DNA of 64,000 bases from Bradyrhizobium canariense (GTDB taxonomy: Bacteria > Pseudomonadota > Alphaproteobacteria > Rhizobiales > Xanthobacteraceae). Below the pieces are notes generated by a model. That model saw only the letters and a program-made list of their open reading frames with translations. It did no database searches and had not been told where the DNA came from. The stretch lies in NCBI RefSeq assembly GCF_019402665.1, contig NZ_VSST01000048.1, positions 1-64,000 on the forward strand, given 5' to 3'. The translations under genes were made by a program, and so were the position numbers. Of the stretch, positions 8,612 to 17,008 are shown in pieces. The first letter of the stretch is position 1. Each line of letters begins with the position of its first letter.

Positions 8612-9484
8612 ATGGCTAAAGTCGCTTTCCTCGGTCTCGGCGTGATGGGCTTCCCCATGGCCGGACACCTCGTGAAAAAAGGGGGCCATGAGGTCACCGT
8701 CTATAACCGCACCGCGGCCAAGGCGAAGGAGTGGGCAGACAAGTTCGGCGGCAAGACCGCGGCGACCCCGAAGGCTGCAGCCGAGGGCCAGGATTTCGTG
8801 ATGTGCTGCGTCGGCAACGACAACGATCTGCGCGCGGTCACGATCGGTGCCGACGGCGCGTTTGCCGGCATGAAGAAGGGTGCGACCTTCGTCGACCACA
8901 CCACCGCTTCCGCCGAGGTCGCGCGTGAGCTTGATGCTGCCGCGACCAAGGCCGGCTTCAAGTTCATCGACGCACCCGTGTCCGGCGGCCAGGCCGGCGC
9001 CGAGAACGGCGTGCTGACGGTGATGTGCGGCGGCACGCAGGACGCCTATGTGGGTGCCGAGCCGATCATCACGGGCGCCTATGCGCGGATGTGCAAATTG
9101 CTGGGGCCCGCCGGCTCCGGCCAGCTGACCAAAATGGTCAACCAGATCTGCATCGCCGGCCTCGTCCAGGGCCTCTCCGAGGGTATTCACTTCGCCAAGA
9201 AGAGTGGCCTCGACGTCGCCGCCGTGATCGAAACCATCTCAAAGGGCGCCGCGCAGTCCTGGCAGATGGAGAACCGCTACAAGACCATGAACGAGGACAA
9301 GTACGATTTCGGCTTCGCGGTCGAATGGATGCGCAAGGATCTCTCGATCTCACTGGCTGAAGCCCGCCGCAACGGCGCCAACCTGCCCGTGACCGCGCTG
9401 GTCGACCAGTTCTACGCCGAGGTCGAGAAGATAGGCGGCAAGCGCTGGGATACGTCGAGCCTGCTCGCGCGCCTTAATCGCTGA
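8612..9484 (+). CDS. NAD(P)-dependent 3-hydroxyisobutyrate-dehydrogenase-family oxidoreductase
   Basis: Beta-hydroxyacid dehydrogenase of 290 residues. It has the N-terminal Rossmann motif GLGVMGFPMAGHL, the family substrate signature FIDAPVSGGQAGAENG, and the catalytic Lys in the KMVNQ block (LTKMVNQICIAG). The C-terminal all-helical domain ends LVDQFYAEVEKIGG. Related enzymes reduce tartronate semialdehyde, 3-hydroxyisobutyrate or succinic semialdehyde; the sequence alone does not separate these. The ATG at 8612 has AAGG about 8 bases upstream and gives the canonical N terminus AKVAFLGLG, so the earlier frame start at 8522 is rejected. The antiporter gene follows after 22 bases and may be co-transcribed. 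Confidence 0.92.
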   Translation: MAKVAFLGLGVMGFPMAGHLVKKGGHEVTVYNRTAAKAKEWADKFGGKTAATPKAAAEGQDFVMCCVGNDNDLRAVTIGADGAFAGMKKGATFVDHTTASAEVARELDAAATKAGFKFIDAPVSGGQAGAENGVLTVMCGGTQDAYVGAEPIITGAYARMCKLLGPAGSGQLTKMVNQICIAGLVQGLSEGIHFAKKSGLDVAAVIETISKGAAQSWQMENRYKTMNEDKYDFGFAVEWMRKDLSISLAEARRNGANLPVTALVDQFYAEVEKIGGKRWDTSSLLARLNR

Positions 9485-9506
9485 CACCTGACGAAGTGAT
9501 CCTGCC

Positions 9507-10784
9507 TTGCTGATCGCACTCGCCGCAATCTTCGTCCTCGCCTATGCGGCGATCGCGCTTGAGCATCCGATCGGGGTGAACAAGAGCGCGTCTGCTCTAC
9601 TCGGCGCGGGCGTGCTCTGGACAATCTACGCGCTCGCGACCGGCGACCACACGCTGGTCGGCCGTCAGCTTGACGAGTCCGTCGCCGCCACCGCGCAGAT
9701 CGTGTTCTTTCTGGTTGGCGCGATGACCATCGTCGAGGTCATCGACGCCCATGACGGTTTCGAGGTCATCACCTCCCGCATCAGCACGACCAGCCAGGTC
9801 CGTCTGATATGGCTGATTGGCTTCGTGACCTTCTTCCTCAGCGCAATCCTCGACAATCTGACCACCACCATCGTCATGGTCTCGCTGATCCAGCGGTTGA
9901 TCGCCAAGCGCGACGACCGCTTGCTGTTCGCCTCACTCATCGTCATCGCCGCAAATGCCGGTGGTGCATGGACCGTGATCGGCGACGTCACCACGACCAT
10001 GCTGTGGATCGGCGGACAGATTTCGCCCCTAAAAATCATGGGCGGGGTGTTCCTGCCCTCGCTGCTGAACCTGCTGGTGCCGCTCGCATTCATCAGCTTT
10101 TCGCTCAAGGGCAAGACCATCGCACCGCCGCCGAAAGAGGACGGATTGCAGGGCGTCGATCCGTTCGAGCGGAACGTGATGTTCTATCTCGGACTCGGCG
10201 TGCTGATTGCGGTGCCCGCCTTCAAGACGGTCACGCACCTGCCGCCGTTCATGGGCGTCCTGCTCGGGCTTGGCATCGTGTGGTTGGTCGGCGAGATCGT
10301 TCATCGCAATAAGGATGAGCATGTCCGCGGTCCGCTCACGCTTGCGAATGCGCTGACGCGGATCGACATGGGCTCGATCGTGTTCTTCCTCGGAATCTTG
10401 CTCGCGGTTGCCTGCCTCGAACATGCCGGCCTGCTCTCCATGCTGGCCAAATGGCTGGACACCGCGATCGGCCGACAGGACATCATCGTGATCGTGCTCG
10501 GGCTGCTCAGCGCCGTCATCGACAACGTGCCGCTGGTCGCCGCGACGATGGGTATGTACGACCTCGCGCATTATCCACCCGACAGCTTCATCTGGGAATT
10601 CATCGCCTATTGCGCCGGCACCGGCGGCTCGATTCTGATCATCGGCTCGGCCGCAGGCGTCGCCGCCATGGGGCTCGAGCGCATCGAGTTCCTCTGGTAC
10701 GCCCGTCGCATCGCCCTCCCGGCGCTCGCCGGCTATCTGGCGGGAGCAGTGGTGTACATCGCACAGCACGCGGCGCTGCATTGA
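9507..10784 (+). CDS. nhaD: NhaD-type sodium:proton antiporter
   Basis: Polytopic inner-membrane protein of 425 residues with about 11-12 hydrophobic segments, in the ion transporter/NhaD arrangement. Recognisable blocks are FFLVGAMTIVEVIDAHDGF, LDNLTTTIVMVSLI and a second AVIDNVPLVAATMGMY, the two internal repeats of the superfamily, each with the Asp-Asn pair thought to act in ion binding, and GTGGSILIIGSAAGVAAMG near the C terminus. It would exchange Na+ for H+ across the inner membrane. The start is a TTG 22 bases after the preceding reductase; the ribosome-binding site is weak, so the start could move. Confidence 0.9.
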   Translation: MLIALAAIFVLAYAAIALEHPIGVNKSASALLGAGVLWTIYALATGDHTLVGRQLDESVAATAQIVFFLVGAMTIVEVIDAHDGFEVITSRISTTSQVRLIWLIGFVTFFLSAILDNLTTTIVMVSLIQRLIAKRDDRLLFASLIVIAANAGGAWTVIGDVTTTMLWIGGQISPLKIMGGVFLPSLLNLLVPLAFISFSLKGKTIAPPPKEDGLQGVDPFERNVMFYLGLGVLIAVPAFKTVTHLPPFMGVLLGLGIVWLVGEIVHRNKDEHVRGPLTLANALTRIDMGSIVFFLGILLAVACLEHAGLLSMLAKWLDTAIGRQDIIVIVLGLLSAVIDNVPLVAATMGMYDLAHYPPDSFIWEFIAYCAGTGGSILIIGSAAGVAAMGLERIEFLWYARRIALPALAGYLAGAVVYIAQHAALH

Positions 10785-10806
10785 GCGGCTCACACCGGAT
10801 CCAAAA

Positions 10807-10821
10807 TTAACGCCGGGTTAA
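10807..10821 (+). promoter_or_regulatory. Perfect CtrA-binding box (TTAA-N7-TTAA)
   Basis: The sequence TTAA, seven bases (CGCCGGG), TTAA, followed by C, matches the full CtrA consensus of alphaproteobacteria without a mismatch. It lies 115 bases upstream of the ATG of a PleC/DivJ-like histidine kinase. A near-miss second site, TTAA-N8-TTAA at 10839-10854, follows inside an inverted repeat (TCCTTAAG...CTTAAGGA). The family knowledge used is that CtrA controls cell-cycle kinases; that it acts here is inference. Confidence 0.7.
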
Positions 10822-10921
10822 CGTAATTCTTTAGCTCCTTAAGTCACCTCTTAAGGATTTCTTGCCAGAGATAGACAATGCAGAAGGCCCGTCCCGCGCG
10901 GGCAGGAATTGTTGTTGTGCG

Positions 10922-12517
10922 ATGAGTAAACCCGCTGAAAAGCCCGAGGTTGTGCAGCTTCCGGCCGAGCCGGTGAGCGTGCCGTCGGCGAGCCATCGCC
11001 GGGCTGCGGCACAGCGGGTGCGCGAGGCGCGCGACAAGTTAACGTCGACCAGTGGAACCCGGCCGGCTTTCGACGCCGAGATGCTGCGCCATTACGCCCA
11101 GACCCGGCTGTCGGCCTCCTATGTCGTGATGCTGCTTGTGGTCGCGACGGGCGTGCTGTTTGGGCTGTGGATGCAGCCGATCCCGGCCACGGCCTGGACC
11201 GCCGGCATGCTTTGCATCCATGCCGCGATGATCCGCAGCTGCCACCGCTTCCTGGCCGAGCCCGCCTCGCCCGCGGGAACGCGCGCATGGCAGACACGCT
11301 TCGTCGTCCTCGACCTGCTCTATGGCCTTTGCTGGATGGCGATCCTGATCCATCCCGTGCTCGACATGATCACGGAATCGCTGATGATGTTCCTGATGCT
11401 GCTGGTGATCGCAGTATCGAGCATGCTGGCCGCCAATCTGCCGATCGCCGCCCTCGCCGCCACCGCACCGGTCGCGGTCGCGATGGCGCTGAGCTTCGTG
11501 ATGACCGGCTCGCTGGACAATTACATCCTGGCCGCGCTCGCCCTCGCCGCTGAAGGCTATTTCGTGCTGCTGGCCCACCGTCTGCACTTTTCGACCTTCG
11601 CCACGCTCGAGGCGCGCGCCGAGAAGGACGCGCTGATCGGCGAGCTCGAACAGGCCAAGGCGATCTCGGACGAGGCGCGCCACCGCGCCGAATCCGCCAA
11701 TGTCGCCAAGTCGCGCTTTCTGGCGCAGATGAGCCACGAACTGCGGACACCGCTCAATGCGATCCTCGGCTTCTCCGAGGTGATGAAGAGCGAGATTTTC
11801 GGCGCGCATGCCGTGCCGGTCTACAAGGAGTACTCGGCCGACATCCACAATTCCGGCGTCCACCTGCTCAACCTCATCAACGAGATCCTCGATCTGTCGC
11901 GGATCGAGGCTGGCCGCTACGAGCTCAACGAGGAAGCGGTCTCGCTGGTCGGCATCGTCGCCGACTGCCATCATTTGATGAAGCTGCGCGCCTCGAGCCG
12001 TGGCATCACCATCCACGAGGTGTTCGAGCAGGCAATGCCGCGGCTCTGGGCCGACGAGCGCGCGATCCGCCAGGTCGTGCTCAACCTGCTCTCCAACTCG
12101 ATCAAATTCACTCCGCAAGGCGGCGAGATCTGGCTCAAAGCGGGCTGGACGGCCTCAGGCGGACAATATCTCTCGGTGAAGGATACCGGCTCCGGAATCC
12201 CCGAGGACGAGATCCCGGTCGTGCTGGCCTCGTTCGGCCAAGGCTCCAACTCGATCAAGTCGGCCGAACAGGGCGCCGGCCTCGGCCTGCCGATCGCCAA
12301 GAATCTGGTCGACCTGCATGGCGGTACGTTCACGCTGAAATCGAAGCTGCGCATCGGCACCGAAGTGATCGTCACCTTCCCGCCCGAGCGCGTGATGAGC
12401 GCGCTGGCGCCGATGTCGGATGATTCTCCGCCGCTCCAGCCCGAGAGTTCCGCGGTCGCGGACGAGAAGCGCCGGCCCCGCCGCAAGCCGATCATGAGCG
12501 CAGGTACGGGCTCGTAA
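10922..12517 (+). CDS. Membrane sensor histidine kinase, PleC/DivJ-like
   Basis: Histidine kinase of about 531 residues. A charged N-terminal region is followed by about six hydrophobic segments between residues 45 and 210 (for example YVVMLLVVATGVLFGLW and LMMFLMLLVIAVSSMLAA), then a short coiled-coil linker and a HisKA domain with MSHELRTPLNAILGFSEVM (His near residue 271). The ATPase domain has LLSNSIKFTPQGG, DTGSGIPEDEI and GAGLGLPIAKNLV. The kinase core resembles the cell-cycle kinases PleC, DivJ and PdhS. A CtrA box upstream supports a cell-cycle link, but this assignment is inference. The ATG at 10922 is preferred to a TTG at 10862. No receiver gene is adjacent. Confidence 0.9.
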   Translation: MSKPAEKPEVVQLPAEPVSVPSASHRRAAAQRVREARDKLTSTSGTRPAFDAEMLRHYAQTRLSASYVVMLLVVATGVLFGLWMQPIPATAWTAGMLCIHAAMIRSCHRFLAEPASPAGTRAWQTRFVVLDLLYGLCWMAILIHPVLDMITESLMMFLMLLVIAVSSMLAANLPIAALAATAPVAVAMALSFVMTGSLDNYILAALALAAEGYFVLLAHRLHFSTFATLEARAEKDALIGELEQAKAISDEARHRAESANVAKSRFLAQMSHELRTPLNAILGFSEVMKSEIFGAHAVPVYKEYSADIHNSGVHLLNLINEILDLSRIEAGRYELNEEAVSLVGIVADCHHLMKLRASSRGITIHEVFEQAMPRLWADERAIRQVVLNLLSNSIKFTPQGGEIWLKAGWTASGGQYLSVKDTGSGIPEDEIPVVLASFGQGSNSIKSAEQGAGLGLPIAKNLVDLHGGTFTLKSKLRIGTEVIVTFPPERVMSALAPMSDDSPPLQPESSAVADEKRRPRRKPIMSAGTGS

Positions 12518-12561
12518 CGAGATGCTTGCAGTCATGCCCGACCATCCGCCACTATGTCCGA

Positions 12562-12765
12562 ATGAGCAAAGAAACGCCGTGCGTGGCCGTCTGCATGATC
12601 GATCCCAAGACCAGGCTGTGCTTCGGCTGCGGACGCACATTGCCGGAGATCGCGCGCTGGCACGCCATGGAGAGCGCGGAACGGCTCGCGCTCATGGCGC
12701 TGTTGCCGGCGCGCATGAATCAGGCTGGACTTGCGCCCATCGCGGGATCGCCGAAACGCAGCTGA
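12562..12765 (+). CDS. DUF1289 family small Cys-rich protein
   Basis: Protein of 67 residues with the DUF1289 pattern: PCVAVCMIDPKTRLCFGCGRTLPEIARW. Four Cys spaced as CxxxC and CxxC could bind a metal ion or cluster. The function of the family is not established. The ATG at 12562 gives the usual MSKETPC start. The gene lies 44 bases after the histidine kinase and ends 28 bases before the aspartic protease gene, so the three may form one transcript. Confidence 0.85.
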   Translation: MSKETPCVAVCMIDPKTRLCFGCGRTLPEIARWHAMESAERLALMALLPARMNQAGLAPIAGSPKRS

Positions 12766-12793
12766 CCGGCCTGAGCGCATCGGGAGATGCGCA

Positions 12794-13348
12794 ATGATCC
12801 GGTTCCTGCTCGTTCTCATCATGCTCGCCTGCACGGCCGGTGCCGTCGTCGCCTATGGCGATTCCGACCAGATCGCGCGCGCGAGCAGCAAGGTCTCGCA
12901 TATCTTTCGCACGCAGACCGCAGCGCCCGCCCCCGCCGTGCAGATTCAGCGCGGCCAGGGCGGCGAATTCGCGCTGCGCGCCAAGATCAACGGCGTGGCC
13001 GCACCGATGGTCATCGACACCGGCGCGACCTCGGTGGTGCTGACCTGGGAAACCGCGAAAGCGATCGGGCTGCCGCTCGAGATGCTCGAATACGACGTCG
13101 ATCTCGAAACCGCGGGCGGTCACACCAAGGCGGCCCGCCTCACGATCGACCGTCTCTCCGTCGGCCACCTCGTCGAGAAATCGGTGCCGGCCCTCGTCGT
13201 GCAGCGCGGACAGATGAAGACCAACCTGCTCGGCATGAGCTTCCTCGATCGCCTGGAGAGCTGGGGCGTGCGCGCCGACAAGCTGATGCTCACCGGTTAT
13301 CCGGAGTTCCAGACCAGTCACCGCCGCTCGCGCCTGGCAGTCGACTAG
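12794..13348 (+). CDS. Retropepsin-like clan AA aspartic protease (TIGR02281 type)
   Basis: Protein of 184 residues with an N-terminal hydrophobic segment (MIRFLLVLIMLACTAGAVVA) that is a signal anchor or Sec signal, so the catalytic part should be periplasmic. The active-site motif is VIDTGATSVVL, preceded by the flap-type region FALRAKINGVAAPM, and the second half has NLLGMSFLDRL. One DTGA motif implies a homodimeric retropepsin-like enzyme. GGGAG-like sequence at 12781-12786 is well placed for the ATG at 12794. The natural substrate is unknown. Confidence 0.88.
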   Translation: MIRFLLVLIMLACTAGAVVAYGDSDQIARASSKVSHIFRTQTAAPAPAVQIQRGQGGEFALRAKINGVAAPMVIDTGATSVVLTWETAKAIGLPLEMLEYDVDLETAGGHTKAARLTIDRLSVGHLVEKSVPALVVQRGQMKTNLLGMSFLDRLESWGVRADKLMLTGYPEFQTSHRRSRLAVD

Positions 13349-13381
13349 ACTTTTGCAATCCGGCTCGTCATGCGACTACGG

Positions 13382-14395
13382 CTAGGCCGCCGCCTCTGCC
13401 GGCGCGCGGGCACCGACACGTGCAATCGCATCGCGCAGCACCTCGAGGCCGGCGCCCGGCTTCACCCCCTGCTCGGCAAGATGGCGGCGGAAGGCGCGCG
13501 CGCCGGGCACGGCATGGAATGCGCCGACGAAATGCCTCGTCATGGAGTGCAGCCGCGTGCCGCGCGCGAGCTGTTGTTCGATGTAGGGCATCATCGCTTC
13601 GAGCGCATCCTGCATCGAGGCATGCGGCGCCTCCTCGCCGAAAATGTCGGTATCGACGGAGAGCAGCCGCCATGGCTCCTGATAGGCGGCCCGTCCGAGC
13701 ATCGCGCCGTCAACGTGATCGAGATGTGCTTTGGCCTCGTCGACACCGGGGATGCCGCCGTTGATGATGACAGGCACATTGGGCATCGCGCGCTTGAGGC
13801 GATAGACGCGATCATAGTCGAGCGGCGGGATGTCGCGATTCTCCTTCGGTGACAAACCGTTGAGCCATGCTTTCCGGGCATGCACGATAAGCGCATCGCA
13901 GCCGGAGGCGACGACCGCGCGCGCAAGCTTGTCGAGCGCGACCTCCGGATCTTGGTCGTCGATACCGATGCGGCACTTCACGGTCGCGGGCACGGCCACC
14001 GCACCCTTCATCGCCTCGACACACCTCGCCACGAGATCAGGCTCTGCCATCAGGCAAGCGCCGAAACGGCCGTCCTTCACGCGGTCGGAGGGGCAGCCGA
14101 CGTTGAGGTTGATCTCGTCATAACCGAACTCCTCGCCGATCCGCGCCGCCAGCGCCAGCTTGCGCGGATCCGACCCGCCAAGCTGAAGCGCGACCGGGTG
14201 CTCGACCATGTCGAACCCAAGCAGCCGCTCCCGGTCACCATGAATGATGGCACCAGTGGTCAGCATCTCCGTATAGAGCAGCGCCCGCCGCGTCAGGTGA
14301 CGGTGGAACACCCGGCAATGCCGGTCGGTCCAATCCATCATGGGCGCCACGGAGAAGAGATAGTTTTGCGATTTCAAAGACTTACTTTCTTTCAA
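13382..14395 (-). CDS. dusA: tRNA-dihydrouridine synthase A
   Basis: FMN-dependent enzyme that reduces uridine in the tRNA D-loop. Visible DusA blocks are SVAPMMDWTDRHCR, YTEMLTTGAI, LQLGGSDP, INLNVGCPSDRV (catalytic Cys), GACLM, TVKCRIGID, IVHARKAWLNGLSPKENR, VIINGGI and MLGRAAYQEPW. The conserved protein begins about residue SLKSQNYLFSV. No ATG or ribosome-binding site lies where the native start should be. The frame is open upstream to an ATG at 14485 inside foreign-looking DNA; TTG codons at 14395 and 14377 are possible starts. This is what is expected if an integrative element entered the 5' end of dusA and replaced its start region, a known hotspot. An integrase remnant lies immediately upstream. 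Confidence 0.93.
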   Translation of the reverse strand: MKESKSLKSQNYLFSVAPMMDWTDRHCRVFHRHLTRRALLYTEMLTTGAIIHGDRERLLGFDMVEHPVALQLGGSDPRKLALAARIGEEFGYDEINLNVGCPSDRVKDGRFGACLMAEPDLVARCVEAMKGAVAVPATVKCRIGIDDQDPEVALDKLARAVVASGCDALIVHARKAWLNGLSPKENRDIPPLDYDRVYRLKRAMPNVPVIINGGIPGVDEAKAHLDHVDGAMLGRAAYQEPWRLLSVDTDIFGEEAPHASMQDALEAMMPYIEQQLARGTRLHSMTRHFVGAFHAVPGARAFRRHLAEQGVKPGAGLEVLRDAIARVGARAPAEAAA

Positions 14396-14412
14396 CAGGC
14401 TGAAACATGAAC

Positions 14413-14487
14413 GTGTGCACTCCAAACCAGCCGAAATTGCACACGTTTGTACCTGTTTTGACCTCTCGGTGCACACATAGTGCACAC
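14413..14487. repeat. Four copies of TGCACAC between dusA and the integrase remnant
   Basis: The heptamer TGCACAC occurs at 14438-14444, 14470-14476 and 14481-14487, and inverted (GTGTGCA) at 14413-14419, all in the 120 bases between the conserved dusA coding sequence and the integrase start. Clustered short repeats beside a tyrosine-integrase gene are typical of integrase arm-type or excisionase sites. That role is inferred from position only. Confidence 0.6.
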
Positions 14488-14507
14488 GAAAGCCGGAGTG
14501 CCCACGC

Positions 14508-15131
14508 GTGGCGACCTACACACAATTGACATCTGGAAACTGGCGTGTCCAATCCGGCGCAAGATCCGTTATGTGGCCGAGACGTTCCGGAGACGCAAGG
14601 ATGGCGAAGAATGGGCGCTCGAAATGGAGCGCAACATTGACCGTAATGGATCGTCGAAGCCACACGTGGTCCGGAACGTTCGCACGTGTGGCGATCTGAT
14701 TGACTTGCACGACGAAGACATGCGCGAGGTCGGTAAGCCCCCTCGCCGATCAAAAGCTGATGGCCTCGTTCAAGGCCGAACTCGGCAGTGTGAAGCTGCC
14801 CGCTCTCAACAGAGAGCGGCTGATCGAGTTCGGAAGAAAGCGCGCCAAGCAGGGCGCTGGCCCGGCGACACTGGCAATCGATTTGCCCTTCATCCGTACA
14901 ATCATAACGCACGCCGCCGCCGTGCACGGCGTCGAGGTTTCAGCCGAGGAAGCCCGCCTCGCACGCGTCGCGTTAAGTCACCTCAATTTGATTGGAAAGA
15001 GCAAAGAGCGTGACCGACGGCCCACGCAAGACGAACTCGACGAGCTAATCGAATACTTTGAGACGAACCGCCGGCAATTCATACCGATGGGACGGATCGT
15101 CAGACTGTTCCAGACCTTGCGCATTCGGTAG
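14508..15131 (+). pseudogene. DusA-type tyrosine integrase, frameshifted and truncated
   Basis: Remnant of a phage-type integrase of the kind that targets dusA. The N terminus (ATYTQLTSGNWRVQ, GTG at 14508) is in one frame. The next part (RYVAETFRRRKDGEEWALEMERN, GDLIDLHDEDMREVGKPPRRSK) is in a second frame. The core-binding SAM-like domain (FKAELGSVKLPALNRERLIEFG, GPATLAIDLPFIRTIITHAAAVHGV) is again in the first frame from about 14755. At least two frameshifts are therefore present. The reading frame stops at 15131 just after QFIPMGRIVRLFQTL, before any of the catalytic Arg/His/Tyr residues, so the catalytic domain is lost. It cannot be active and marks a decayed integrative element next to dusA. 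Confidence 0.85.
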
Positions 15132-16216
15132 ATTCGGCCCTGTAAATTTGTGTCAGAAGCATACGCGACAGGCAATCATTGGACCACGTCTGACAGGTGA
15201 AAGCCTTTGCGACACGGGCCAGGCGCCCAGCTATGTGACGGGTGAAAGCCTGCGAAAACGAGGATGCGGAGTCACAACCAAGAGCGCGGCTGATCTCGTC
15301 GTTGATCTGGTTGCTTTCTCGCAAGGCCTTGGCGACGAGATTGACGCGCCAGCGCGTCGCGCGTCTCCAGCAGGCGCTGAAGCGCCGCACCCGAAAGCCG
15401 CTGACGTCACCGCTTGGGAGGCAGGATTCAAACTTTGTTGCGATATCACGGACGCTCACGATTCTTCCCGCGGGCGAAATGCCGCTTCGCCGCCTCCCGA
15501 AGATATGTTCAAGCACGTGCAGGATTTCACCCTGTGGATGGATGCCCTCCGTGAACGTCACAAGCAATTCGCCTGAAATAGGTAGCCGCACCAAGGGCCG
15601 ATCTGCTCAATAGCAGCGTCGTTCGAACTGCGGCACACTCGTTCGGCAAATGGTGACTTAGTGGTGAAGCCGCTCGGCGAGCCGCTTTGTCACCGGCACC
15701 GCCGATCACATTGTCGGGAGCAACCGTCCGGCGGGATCCAAAAACGCCGTTCGAAAAACCGTTTTAGTTCGGTCTTCTCAAACCGTGGATCGGCCTAAGG
15801 CTTTGCGAGGTGCGGTGGGCGGGGCCCAAAACCGGGACCCGCTGATTAAGAGTCAGCCACGAGTTAAGAACGTTCAATGATTAGGCGGTCGCCGCCTGAG
15901 CATATTCGGCCGAAAATTGGCATCCGTCGCACAGGCATAGAGCGTCCGCTCCGATGACACTCTTTCCGGTTCCCGAGAAGGCGGACGAACGATAGGCTTG
16001 GCCGATATCAACTGCAATGCCCGCGAGCCTGCCGGTCTCCAGTTGGAGCCAATCGCAGGATCTAGCGGGATCATGCGTGGCGGTGCCGTCGCACACGCAC
16101 GACTCCCAATTGGAACCATATCTCCGGTGACCGATTGGAGTGCTGTTGAGTAGTGCAGACCGGCCGGCACCAGCCGGCAGGAGACCTAGCGCCGGACCTC
16201 CGTGGGGACGAATCCC
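15132..16216. other. About 1.1 kb without a supported gene, behind the integrase remnant
   Basis: Several frames are open on both strands, but none shows a recognisable family pattern, a good ribosome-binding site or a consistent codon bias. The stretch contains the direct repeat described separately. A minus-strand frame (15881-16228) with a CLCDGC Cys cluster at its 3' end is the only one that looked mildly gene-like and is not supported further. It is best read as decayed mobile DNA plus the promoter of the Crp/Fnr gene. Confidence 0.5.
15189..15256 (+). repeat. Imperfect 22-base direct repeat
   Basis: TGACAGGTGAAAGCCTTTGCGA (first copy begins about 15191) recurs as a shorter variant beginning about 15236, sharing an exact 11-base core GGTGAAAGCCT at 15196-15206 and 15241-15251, so the period is 45 bases. 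The role is unknown. It lies in the degenerate DNA behind the integrase remnant. Confidence 0.5.
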
Positions 16217-17008
16217 ATGATGGACCACGCGACCAGAGTTGGTAATCGATTGTTAGCAGCGTTGCCGGCGGCGGATTTCGCCTTGCTTGCGCCTCACCTG
16301 CGGAAAGTCGTACTCGAGCGCGACGCCGTACTGGTCCGATCGGGAGATCGAATCGAGCACCTTCTCTTCCCCTGTGGCGGCGCGATTGCCTACATCGTGG
16401 ACTTGCCGAACGGGCAGACTGCCGCCATAGCGGTGATCGGTCGTGAAGGTGCGATCGGTCTAACGTTGGCGCTTGGCACATCCCACTCATCCGTGACGGT
16501 AGTCGTCCGCGTACCAGGGCCCGTGCTGCAGATTCCGGCGGCGCAATTTTTGTCAGCTCTGGGGCGCAGCCCCGCGATCGCATCCATGGTGCAGATTGTC
16601 ACGAGATCGCTGCTGACGCAGGTTCAGCACGTCGCGGCTTGCAATGCACTGCATTCCGTCGAAGCCCGGATGGCCTGCTGGCTGCTTCAAATTCACGACC
16701 GGGCGAATGGCAGCAATCTCCTCCCCTTGACCCAGGAGACTATGTCGGAGCTACTGGGCGTCCGACGCACCACGGTCACGCATGTTGTGAGGGCGTTGCG
16801 CGCGTCAAGAGCGTTGAAATCCAACCGCCGCGGTCAGCTCGAGATTGACCGGCCGCGGCTCGAAGCCGTGGCATGCGAGTGCTACAAGGTGATGAGCCGC
16901 AGGATCGATCGGATAATTTCGCGTGGCGGAGCACGACTTATTCATGCCGCGCCGGCGCGAGACGCCTGCCAGCCGCCCGGCAACCGACTATCCAGGGCAG
17001 GCTCGTAG
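16217..17008 (+). CDS. Crp/Fnr-family transcription regulator
   Basis: Regulator of about 263 residues. The N-terminal cyclic-nucleotide-binding-type jelly roll (about residues 10-130) includes GDRIEHLLFPCGGAIAYIVDLPNG and VIGREGAIG. The dimerisation helix contains SLLTQVQHVAACNALHSVEARMACWLLQ, and the C-terminal winged helix-turn-helix has PLTQETMSELLGVRRTTVTHVVRAL. The Cys cluster that binds Fe-S in FNR is absent. This subtype with EARMACWLL is frequent in Bradyrhizobium and its ligand is unknown. Paired ATGs at 16217 and 16220 follow a GTGGGG sequence at 16202-16207. Its 3' end overlaps a small gene on the other strand. Confidence 0.88.
   Translation: MMDHATRVGNRLLAALPAADFALLAPHLRKVVLERDAVLVRSGDRIEHLLFPCGGAIAYIVDLPNGQTAAIAVIGREGAIGLTLALGTSHSSVTVVVRVPGPVLQIPAAQFLSALGRSPAIASMVQIVTRSLLTQVQHVAACNALHSVEARMACWLLQIHDRANGSNLLPLTQETMSELLGVRRTTVTHVVRALRASRALKSNRRGQLEIDRPRLEAVACECYKVMSRRIDRIISRGGARLIHAAPARDACQPPGNRLSRAGS

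Noticed and set aside
11039..12118. Minus-strand frame of 359 codons over the PleC/DivJ-like kinase
   Set aside because: His/Gln/Asp-rich shadow; the kinase motifs are all on the plus strand.
15100..15594. Minus-strand frame with a stretch slightly like an AraC helix-turn-helix (ALGCDSASSFSQAFTRH)
   Set aside because: Only one short piece resembles the motif, the rest has no AraC pattern, and there is no good start; most likely chance.
15881..16228. Minus-strand frame with CVCDG and CLCDGC Cys clusters
   Set aside because: No recognised family, overlaps the promoter and start of the Crp/Fnr gene, and has no clear ribosome-binding site.
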